Of a stretch of DNA of 64,000 bases, positions 58,187-64,000 are shown in pieces. Source of the stretch: Clostridia bacterium (GTDB taxonomy: Bacteria > Bacillota > Clostridia > TANB77 > CAG-508). The stretch's first letter is position 1; each line of letters begins with the position of its first letter. The notes beneath the pieces are model-generated. The model searched no databases, was not told the DNA's origin, and worked only from the letters and a program-made list of their open reading frames with translations. Where the stretch lies: contig JAFXPH010000002.1 of NCBI GenBank assembly GCA_017528085.1, forward strand, positions 271,071 to 335,070, in the 5' to 3' direction. The position numbers and the translations under genes are program-made.

Positions 58187-58981
58187 TTAAATCTTTGAAA
58201 TCATAAGATTAGAAGATGAATACTTCTTTAATCCTTTATAAAACATAAAAAACGCTAAGCCTATTATAAATGCTGTAAATAGTAGTACATATATAAAACT
58301 CATAATATTAAATGAAGTTAATACTTGTACTGGTACATATGATATAAATCCTACTGGAATAAGTGTATATAAAACTACTCTTGTTATTCCACCAAATATT
58401 CCTTCTGGGTAAGTATTTATATGAGTTATCATACTATTAAATGTATCTGCTATTATATCAGATCTTGAAATCCAAAAGCTGAAAGATGCTAGTATTACAG
58501 CAAAAGCAACATGTATAAATCCTCCTAAAATCAAAAAGATTGTAAAGAATATAAATTTCTTTATTGTAATACCTGATACGAATATAAGTATGAAACCATA
58601 AAGCATATCACCTATAGCTGATGAATCTATATCAGATGTTAATGCTTGAAGCAAAATATTTTTAGGCTGAACGATATATGCATCTAATTTTCCATTTGTT
58701 ATGGTCTCTGACAAATTGAATGCTTTCTTAAAGAAGAAGTGTGCTACACCAAATGTTCCTGAAGCTAATGCCCATAGCATTAAAACTTGATTAAATGTAT
58801 ATCCACCTACATCTTCTTTTAGTGAAAAAAGAATTAAGTATTGTATGATGAAAGTTGCATTATTAAGTATCATAAATACTATACTCATAACAAATGTTGC
58901 CTTATTTACCATTGCTCTCATTAAAGCATACTTAGTTGAAAGCATTGATATTTTAAATTGTCTTTTAGCCGCCGTTAACAT
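58187..58981 (-). CDS. ABC-2 type exporter permease subunit, second
   Basis: 264 residues with about six membrane helices and no extracytoplasmic domain. VQPKNILLQALTSDIDSSAIGD near 98-119 is the loop between helices typical of this ABC-2 subfamily (PF06182-like). It overlaps the other permease gene by 17 bp and acts with it as a heterodimer, with the ATPase at 59756. Substrate unknown. The expression is tied to the leader RNA at 60779-60890. Confidence 0.85.
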   Translation of the reverse strand: MLTAAKRQFKISMLSTKYALMRAMVNKATFVMSIVFMILNNATFIIQYLILFSLKEDVGGYTFNQVLMLWALASGTFGVAHFFFKKAFNLSETITNGKLDAYIVQPKNILLQALTSDIDSSAIGDMLYGFILIFVSGITIKKFIFFTIFLILGGFIHVAFAVILASFSFWISRSDIIADTFNSMITHINTYPEGIFGGITRVVLYTLIPVGFISYVPVQVLTSFNIMSFIYVLLFTAFIIGLAFFMFYKGLKKYSSSNLMISKI

Positions 58982-59756
58982 TTAGTTTTTTCACTCCTTT
59001 CTTGTAAATTAAATTTGCTACTAGTAAACTTACCAATAAATAACATAATTGTACTATTATAATTTCTACAAACTTGTCTATAGAAAAATCTACAAACAAT
59101 TTAGCAGGGCCATATGATACTACGTATGCTGGTACAAACTTAAATACTTTTTGTAAAAACATTGGGAAAAATTCAACTGGAAATAATGTTCCTAAAACTA
59201 ATATTATCTTGCTATAGATCCAGTAAATTGGTGAAGCATCCTCCATGAAGAATGATATTAAGCCTATTGAAGTAATTATTAATATGCTTATAACTATTGC
59301 TAAAAATGCTGTTATAAATACTCCTAAAGCTTCATATATATTTCCTATTGGAAACTCACCTAAAATTGAATTAAATAGTGTTAAAGATAAAACAGTGTAT
59401 AGAATTGTTCTAATTAAGATTTCTCCCAAGTGAGAAAATATAATATAACTTACATAGCTATATGGCTTATTTAAGTTATAAGTAATATTTCCACTTCTTA
59501 CGTCATCTGTTATTCTTCTACAAAGTTTTCTTCCACCTAATCCATACCAAAGTATTTCAGTCATTGCTACATACCATACCATTTGGTTCATTGTATAACC
59601 ATTTATGAGATTTGCTTCATCTTGGTACATATATTTCCACAAATTCCAAAACATAAACATCATTATGAAGTATCCAATGTAATTTATGAAAACATTGCTA
59701 ACATATTGAAGAGAACTCATAAATTCTGATTTGAATATGTAAATATACTTTCTCAT
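58965..59756 (-). CDS. ABC-2 type exporter permease subunit, first
   Basis: 263 residues, six membrane helices. NLNKPYSYVSYIIFSHLGEIL near 96-116 and WYVAMTEILWYGLGGRKLCRRI resemble the paired permease of the same PF06182-like subfamily. Its start overlaps the stop of the ATPase gene by 1 bp, so the three genes form one coupled operon. Confidence 0.85.
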   Translation of the reverse strand: MRKYIYIFKSEFMSSLQYVSNVFINYIGYFIMMFMFWNLWKYMYQDEANLINGYTMNQMVWYVAMTEILWYGLGGRKLCRRITDDVRSGNITYNLNKPYSYVSYIIFSHLGEILIRTILYTVLSLTLFNSILGEFPIGNIYEALGVFITAFLAIVISILIITSIGLISFFMEDASPIYWIYSKIILVLGTLFPVEFFPMFLQKVFKFVPAYVVSYGPAKLFVDFSIDKFVEIIIVQLCYLLVSLLVANLIYKKGVKKLNVNGG

Positions 59757-60736
59757 TATTTTGCCCCTTCCTTATAGATACTACTTATAATATCTTCAAG
59801 TGGTGTGTTAGAAATATTAATATCTATAATATTTTCATCATCAATCAATTTCAAAACATCTGCTAAAGTTGTCGTACGTGTATCAATTTCTAATTTTAAA
59901 TTGTTATTGTTTGATTTAATAACTTCAATACCTTTAACATTTTCAAAATCGATTTTTTCTTTTAACTTAACCTCCACTATCTTTTTATTTAAGTAGTTAT
60001 ACTTTAGATTTGCCATTGAATCATCAAGTACAATTTTACCGTTATTTATGATAATTACCCTTTTACATAGCTTTTCTATATCAGACACATCATGACTTGT
60101 AAAAAAGACTGTTGTGCCGAATTCTTTATTCATTTTCTTAATAAGTTTCCTTACGCTATCTTTAACAACTGGGTCTAGTCCTATAGTTGGTTCATCTAAG
60201 AATAATACCTTTGGTTCATGAATCAAAGAAGCTGCAATCTCACAACGAATTCTTTGTCCTAAGCTTAAATTTCTAACTGGTATATTGATAAACTTTTCTA
60301 GTTCAAAAACCTCTTTTAAGTGTTCTATTCTTTTTTCAATCTCTTTATCTTCGATATCGTAGATAGCTCCAAAAAACTTTAAGTTGTCATAAGGTGTAAG
60401 ATGCATCCATAATTGCTCTTTTTGTCCAAATACTGTTCCTATCTCATATGCTAGTTTTTTTCTATCCTTTGTAGGATCCATTCCTAAGACAGATATTTCT
60501 CCGCTATCAGGATATAAAATACATGTAAGCATTTTAATTGTTGTACTTTTTCCTGCGCCATTTGGACCTATAAATGCAATCATTTCGCCTTCATTTACTT
60601 CAAATGAAATATTATCTACCGCTTTAATGACTTCGTATTTAGGTCTTACTATTGATTTTAAACTTCCAAGTATTCCCTTTTCTTTAATTTTAACTTTAAA
60701 AGATTTGTTTAAATTTTGAGCTTTAATAATTGACAT
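59756..60736 (-). CDS. ABC-2 exporter ATP-binding protein
   Basis: 326 residues. Walker A GPNGAGKST near 56-64, Q-loop FGQKEQLWMHL near 104, signature LSLGQRIRCE near 151-160, Walker B VLFLDEPTIGLD near 170-181, and the switch His in FFTSHDVSD. The last 70 residues form the extra domain typical of this DrrA-like group. It energises the two permeases downstream. Confidence 0.93.
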   Translation of the reverse strand: MSIIKAQNLNKSFKVKIKEKGILGSLKSIVRPKYEVIKAVDNISFEVNEGEMIAFIGPNGAGKSTTIKMLTCILYPDSGEISVLGMDPTKDRKKLAYEIGTVFGQKEQLWMHLTPYDNLKFFGAIYDIEDKEIEKRIEHLKEVFELEKFINIPVRNLSLGQRIRCEIAASLIHEPKVLFLDEPTIGLDPVVKDSVRKLIKKMNKEFGTTVFFTSHDVSDIEKLCKRVIIINNGKIVLDDSMANLKYNYLNKKIVEVKLKEKIDFENVKGIEVIKSNNNNLKLEIDTRTTTLADVLKLIDDENIIDINISNTPLEDIISSIYKEGAK

Positions 60737-60778
60737 TTTAATCTTCCTTTCTTTTTAGTGGCTCTTAAAATACAAAAA

Positions 60779-60890
60779 GAGCCACTATTTTCTTCTCAAA
60801 AATAGTGACTCCGTAAAACTTACGTGTAAGATTTTTAATCCCTATGTAGCTAACCGTTATGGTCTATACATACTCACTTTAATTAACAAC
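60779..60890 (-). ncRNA. Structured leader RNA with attenuator before the ABC-2 exporter
   Basis: Between about 60890 and the gene start the minus strand folds: ATGTA / TACAT stem around GACC...GGTT, a CTTAC-ACG-TAAG hairpin, then a strong terminator (60779-60811; GAGTCACTATTTTT / AAAATAGTGGCTC) with five T. The following DNA repeats GAGCCACT just after the terminator. It does not match a riboswitch class that I can name. The most likely role is ligand-dependent attenuation of the exporter. Confidence 0.6.
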
Positions 60891-60950
60891 TTAAAATTTA
60901 AAAATTGATAATCTTATTTTAGCATATGTTTACATAACATGCAACACCTT

Positions 60951-61832
60951 TTATAAAATTTCTTTTATTCCTAAAGTCATTGTAAATGCTGCTATTATAA
61001 TCAACATTAAAATTATAATTATATTTCTAATAATAATTGATACTTTTGATTCAGGGTTATCAACTACATCATTATAGCAAGTAATTATTTTTAAGAACAT
61101 AAAGAAAAGTGCTATTGTTGAAATAATTATAGCGATTACTACTATACCTGAATTGTATTCATTATATGTATCAAAAAAGTCTTCATAAAGGCAAAAGTTT
61201 ACTTCTTCAATTTCTTTATCTAGTACTATAAAAATCAAATTTTGTGTTTTCTCAGCTTGTTTTTGCTCATTATTATTAAACAAAGTATATATATGAATTT
61301 GAGCAAGTGATCCTGTTTTTGTAACTGAATTTATGTCATAATTAATCTCATTTGTTTGATTATCATTATCCATAAAAATTGCAACATTATTATGTTCAAA
61401 GAATTCATTTGAAAGTAGATCTGTGATACTTGTTACAACATCTTTGTCACCATCTTTATATGACATAATTGGATCATTATATGATTCACCTAAAACTACT
61501 TTAAAAAAGTCTATTACTTCTTTTTCATTTTTTACAAAACCATTTCTATAGTTAATATCTTTTGATGAAATATCTGCTTTCATGATTTTATAATTTGTAT
61601 TAGTATCTGGAATATCTATTTGATTTGAATAGTATAACTTGTTAGCTGAATTTATAGCTTCTGCATTTTCTCTTAGTTTATGACTTTTATAGCTACTATT
61701 AAATATAGCTGTTTTAGAAATACATACAACTAAGGTAAATACTAGTACAAATGATACTACAAGTATTAAAATTAATAGTAGCACATTTACTTTTATTTTA
61801 TGCACTATTTTGTTTTTATCCTCAGTTTCCAT
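60951..61832 (-). CDS. Membrane protein of unknown function with extracytoplasmic domain
   Basis: 293 residues. One helix near 14-38 (VLLLILILVVSFVLVFTLVVCI), an extracellular domain of about 190 residues (SSYKSHKLRENAEAI, KDGDKDVVTSITDLLSNEFF, a beta-rich end), then two C-terminal helices (VVIAIIISTIALFFMFLKII and IIIRNIIIILMLIIIAAFTM). It follows the 61841 gene by 8 bases in the same operon. No family recognised. AAGGAG precedes the ATG. Confidence 0.72.
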   Translation of the reverse strand: METEDKNKIVHKIKVNVLLLILILVVSFVLVFTLVVCISKTAIFNSSYKSHKLRENAEAINSANKLYYSNQIDIPDTNTNYKIMKADISSKDINYRNGFVKNEKEVIDFFKVVLGESYNDPIMSYKDGDKDVVTSITDLLSNEFFEHNNVAIFMDNDNQTNEINYDINSVTKTGSLAQIHIYTLFNNNEQKQAEKTQNLIFIVLDKEIEEVNFCLYEDFFDTYNEYNSGIVVIAIIISTIALFFMFLKIITCYNDVVDNPESKVSIIIRNIIIILMLIIIAAFTMTLGIKEIL

Positions 61833-61840
61833 TTTTCTCC

Positions 61841-62431
61841 TTAATCATCATTTATTTCAGCTAGTTTTGTAGAATAATCGTCTAAATCAACTAAAAAAGT
61901 TTGAAATTCATTTGCTGTTTGAATTTCTAACACATTTCTTAGTTTAGAAACTCTCGCATTAAGTATGTAATTGTCTATTGCAAATTTAATTACTTGTCCG
62001 TCTTCTGTTGTATATTCATTGTCTTCTAATTTTTCTAGTTTTGCATCTAATTTTGCAACTACAGTTTCAGCTGCATCTACAATATATAAATTCTTATTAG
62101 AGTCAATTGCTAAATAGAATAAGTCAAAACTTACATTTGACCATTTATGAGTTTTAAAGTTATAAAGTACATCATTATCATTCTTAGCTGCATGATCCTC
62201 ATAATCCATACTGCTATTGTTTATATCTTTAATAGTAATTAATTCATCTGAATTATTATTTTGTTCTACTTTTGATTCAGTGTTTACTATCTCATTATCT
62301 TCTTTTACAGCTACTTGTTCTGTTTTTAAATCATATATAATAACTCCTAATATTGTACAAACAACTATAAGTGCAATTATCACAATTAGTGCTAATAACG
62401 TTGGTGCACTTGTTTTGGAACTTCCTGCCAT
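61841..62431 (-). CDS. Membrane-anchored protein of unknown function
   Basis: 196 residues with one N-terminal helix (LLALIVIIALIVVCTILGVIIYDL near 12-35), an Asn/Glu linker and an extracellular alpha/beta domain of about 110 residues (WSNVSFDLFYLAIDSNKNLYIVDAAETVVAKLDAKL). It forms an operon with the 60951 gene. AAGGAG precedes the ATG. Function unknown; it does not look like a lipoprotein or sortase substrate. Confidence 0.72.
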   Translation of the reverse strand: MAGSSKTSAPTLLALIVIIALIVVCTILGVIIYDLKTEQVAVKEDNEIVNTESKVEQNNNSDELITIKDINNSSMDYEDHAAKNDNDVLYNFKTHKWSNVSFDLFYLAIDSNKNLYIVDAAETVVAKLDAKLEKLEDNEYTTEDGQVIKFAIDNYILNARVSKLRNVLEIQTANEFQTFLVDLDDYSTKLAEINDD

Positions 62432-62541
62432 ATTACATTCTCCTTAAAAACAATTCTTTTTTATAATAAAATTATAATCTTTATTATTTTTTGATTCAAT
62501 ATTTTGGAAAAAATAAACCACAAAATATTTATAAAAAATAA

Positions 62542-62570
62542 AAGCTGTGAAGCATTATACTTCACAGCTT
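62542..62570 (-). terminator. Terminator of tmRNA
   Basis: AAGCTGTGAAG / CTTCACAGCTT arms followed by an AT-rich T run on the minus strand. Confidence 0.88.
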
Positions 62571-62573
62571 ATT

Positions 62574-62922
62574 TGGTGGAGATGAGGAGAGTCGAACTCC
62601 TGTCCAAGTACCCTTCCACATAAACTTCTCCGAGTGCAGTTTATTATTAAATTTCCTTTCTATATCTTTAATAAACAAAATTTATAAAAAGTATCTCTTT
62701 AAAATACCCATTAGTATTAAGAGAAAATACTAACTTCGTTTCCCACATGTCGACGCCTTATCTTAAGCTGTGGGGACAAAAGTAAGACGGGCTGCTAACT
62801 AAGCAGCGTATGCTAATTCTCTATCAGCGTTTATATTTAAATTATGCCTTTTTAAGTGGCCAGGCATCTCCACTACTCGCTATTTATGATTCTAGATATT
62901 TGTCGAAACCAAATACATCCCC
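62574..62922 (-). ncRNA. ssrA: tmRNA (transfer-messenger RNA)
   Basis: 349 bases. The 3' end has GGACAGGAGTTCGACTC and CATCTCCACCA, pairing with the 5' GGGGATG into a tRNA-Ala-like acceptor; TTTGGTTTCGAC follows the 5' end. The tag frame (62799-62828) encodes ADRELAYAA then TAG, giving the degradation tag with Ala from the charged tmRNA. It works with SmpB and RNase R (rnr, this window) in ribosome rescue; smpB is not here. Confidence 0.97.
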
Positions 62923-62936
62923 ATAAACATATATTA

Positions 62937-62942
62937 ATTATA
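62937..62942 (-). promoter_or_regulatory. -10 box of the tmRNA promoter
   Basis: TATAAT directly upstream of the tmRNA 5' end; the -35 is weak (TACATT at 17 bp). Confidence 0.6.
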
Positions 62943-63047
62943 CTATATTTTTAGCAAAAAATGTAGTTATTTTGCGAAAAAGTCCCTAAAAAAAGAGTTT
63001 TCTACCCCATTTTAGTACATTTAAACCTACAATATTTGATTTAAAGC

Positions 63048-63076
63048 TTTTCTAAATGCCAAATCCATGCTACAAT
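63048..63076 (+). promoter_or_regulatory. Promoter of the 63120 stand-alone gene
   Basis: TTTTCT (63048-63053) and TACAAT (63071-63076), spacer 17 bp. The leader has GATGAAAGGAGTA, also found before the 23791 gene. Confidence 0.6.
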
Positions 63077-63119
63077 ACTATCACATCCGTTATAGATGTA
63101 GTAGATGAAAGGAGTATGT

Positions 63120-63335
63120 ATGGTAAAAGGGAATCGAGAAATAGTTGTCCATGACAAAAATGGACAAGGCTTTACCCTACCCGAAGCAATTCGGTTCAAA
63201 AAGAGACTGAAATGGCTTCACGAAATCAATGACTACAAATTCAAAGGTTTCGGATATAAAGTCCATATTAGGCCTCTTAGCATCTCTAGGTGGAAAGTAG
63301 TAGAAATACGAACCTCCCCCGGCAGTACAAAATAA
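63120..63335 (+). CDS. Small basic orphan protein with atypical composition
   Basis: 71 residues from ATG 63120, which has GAAAGGAG at good spacing; the longer frame from 63105 would start inside that site. The protein is basic and beta-rich (FKGFGYKVHIRPLSISRWKVVEIR). No family recognised. It is the sixth stand-alone plus-strand gene and uses CGG once. Its terminator is the hairpin 63368-63392, and dapA follows on the same strand with its own promoter. Confidence 0.65.
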   Translation: MVKGNREIVVHDKNGQGFTLPEAIRFKKRLKWLHEINDYKFKGFGYKVHIRPLSISRWKVVEIRTSPGSTK

Positions 63336-63367
63336 GAAGATTATTTCACTTAATATTTTCTCAACCA

Positions 63368-63392
63368 ATAGACCAAGTTTTCCTTGGTCTAT
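63368..63392 (+). terminator. Terminator of the 63120 gene
   Basis: ATAGACCAAG / CTTGGTCTAT arms with a TTTTC loop; T run starts a few bases later. Confidence 0.7.
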
Positions 63393-63416
63393 ACTGCTTT
63401 TTATATCTATTAATTA

Positions 63417-63445
63417 TTGATTTTTATTCGATTTTTACATATAAT
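63417..63445 (+). promoter_or_regulatory. Promoter of dapA
   Basis: TTGATT (63417-63422) and TATAAT (63440-63445), spacer 17 bp. No lysine riboswitch was seen. Confidence 0.65.
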
Positions 63446-63509
63446 GTATGTGAATTAACATATATAATTATATAGTTATCTATTGTTACTTTTAAGAAGG
63501 TGACTTATC

Positions 63510-64000
63510 ATGAAAAAAATAATATTTAAAGGCTGTGGAACAGCTATTATTACTCCATTTACAGAAGATGGTGTAAACTTTGATGAATTTGGAAAACTTT
63601 TAGAAGACCAAATCAAAAACCATGTTGATGCAATTATTGTTTGTGGCACTACAGGTGAAGCATCAACAATGACTCTAGAAGAAAAGAAAGCCACTATTAA
63701 ATATGCTATTGATAAAGTAGCAAAAAGAATTCCTGTTATTGCAGGAACAGGTGGAAATTGTACAAAAAGTGTTATTGAAATGACAAAATATGCTGAAAGC
63801 GTTGGAGCCGATGCAGCACTTATTGTAACACCTTATTACAACAAAACGACTCAAGATGGTTTAGTTGCTCACTATAGTGAGATTGCAAAAAATACTAACC
63901 TACCAATTATTCTATACTCAGTTCCTGGAAGAACTGGTGTTAACATTCTACCTTCTACTTGCCTAGAACTTTCAAAAATAGAAAATATAGTTGCTATTAA
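63510..64000 (+). CDS. dapA: 4-hydroxy-tetrahydrodipicolinate synthase, 5' part
   Basis: First 163 codons; the gene runs off the window. It condenses pyruvate with aspartate semialdehyde in lysine and diaminopimelate synthesis. [19 protein letters not shown] near 9-27, ICGTTGEA-type motif ([11 protein letters not shown] near 44-54), [16 protein letters not shown] near 108-123 and [12 protein letters not shown] near 136-147 are the DapA signatures; the catalytic Lys lies just beyond the window. AAGAAGGTGA precedes the ATG. Confidence 0.95.
   Translation, partial: MKKIIFKGCGTAIITPFTEDGVNFDEFGKLLEDQIKNHVDAIIVCGTTGEASTMTLEEKKATIKYAIDKVAKRIPVIAGTGGNCTKSVIEMTKYAESVGADAALIVTPYYNKTTQDGLVAHYSEIAKNTNLPIILYSVPGRTGVNILPSTCLELSKIENIVAI

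Noticed and set aside
63336..63509. Lysine riboswitch before dapA
   Set aside because: Only a short terminator and promoter are visible; no room or motif for an L box.
1..64000. Integrated prophage or ICE
   Set aside because: No integrase, terminase, capsid, relaxase or att repeats seen; the atypical genes are scattered singly.

Overview
The window looks like a chromosome segment from a very AT-rich, anaerobic Gram-positive bacterium, most likely an uncultured gut member of the Clostridia. Pointers are the anaerobic ribonucleotide reductase pair (nrdG-nrdD), AdhE, an isoleucine T-box in front of ileS, a yybP-ykoY riboswitch, a LexA-type SOS box of the Bacillus type, and a sortase C / LPXTG pilus operon. 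AGA is the usual arginine codon. The taxonomic call is inference; there is no rRNA gene in the window.

Layout. 0-2.6 kb: three tandem paralogous orphan genes with near-identical leaders and terminators, then a small NCYAY-type protein. 2.7-12.9 kb: housekeeping genes on the minus strand (secG, rnr, ileS with its T-box, mgtC-like plus a GltD-like flavoprotein, rsmB-like plus yqeG-like), with one plus-strand gene carrying a possible starch-binding domain. 13-25.9 kb: two ECF sigma / membrane anti-sigma pairs, a LexA-controlled Y-family polymerase with a YolD-like protein, a putative ADP-ribosyltransferase-like protein, a HAD phosphatase and an MFS carrier. 25.9-34.1 kb: a complete pilus operon (giant tip adhesin, backbone pilin, two class C sortases). 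34.2-44.8 kb: a kinase-like gene, adhE, a flavodoxin-type reductase, a CsaA-like protein, nrdG-nrdD with a C-terminal glutaredoxin-like domain, and a membrane-anchored serpin. 45.3-52.2 kb: a run of small metabolic or stress genes and an alpha-rhamnosidase-like gene. 52.4-62.4 kb: exported proteins, tRNA-Leu, a polysaccharide deacetylase, a Mn/Ca-type P-ATPase under a yybP-ykoY riboswitch, and an ABC-2 exporter behind an unidentified attenuator RNA. 62.5-64 kb: tmRNA, one more orphan gene, and the start of dapA.

Two gene populations share the window. The native genes, nearly all on the minus strand, are strongly AT-biased. By eye I find no in-frame CGG arginine codon in roughly 17,000 of their codons, except at two places where the reading frame breaks. 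A second set of about ten orphan genes (136-2578 on the minus strand; 13033, 20276, 21004, 23791, 44966 and 63120 on the plus strand) has visibly higher GC and uses CGG freely in nine of the ten. The six plus-strand members are each a single gene in a gap between native operons, with its own promoter at 17-bp spacing, a strong ribosome site and a hairpin downstream. They look like independent cargo cassettes. No integrase, transposase or phage structural gene is present.

The two broken native genes (47280-47952 and 49925-52232) both carry one extra C that creates the same CGG-AT context, and in both the downstream frame is intact. This is either a programmed +1 shift at a codon the host otherwise avoids, or a shared systematic sequencing error. 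It is the observation most worth checking.
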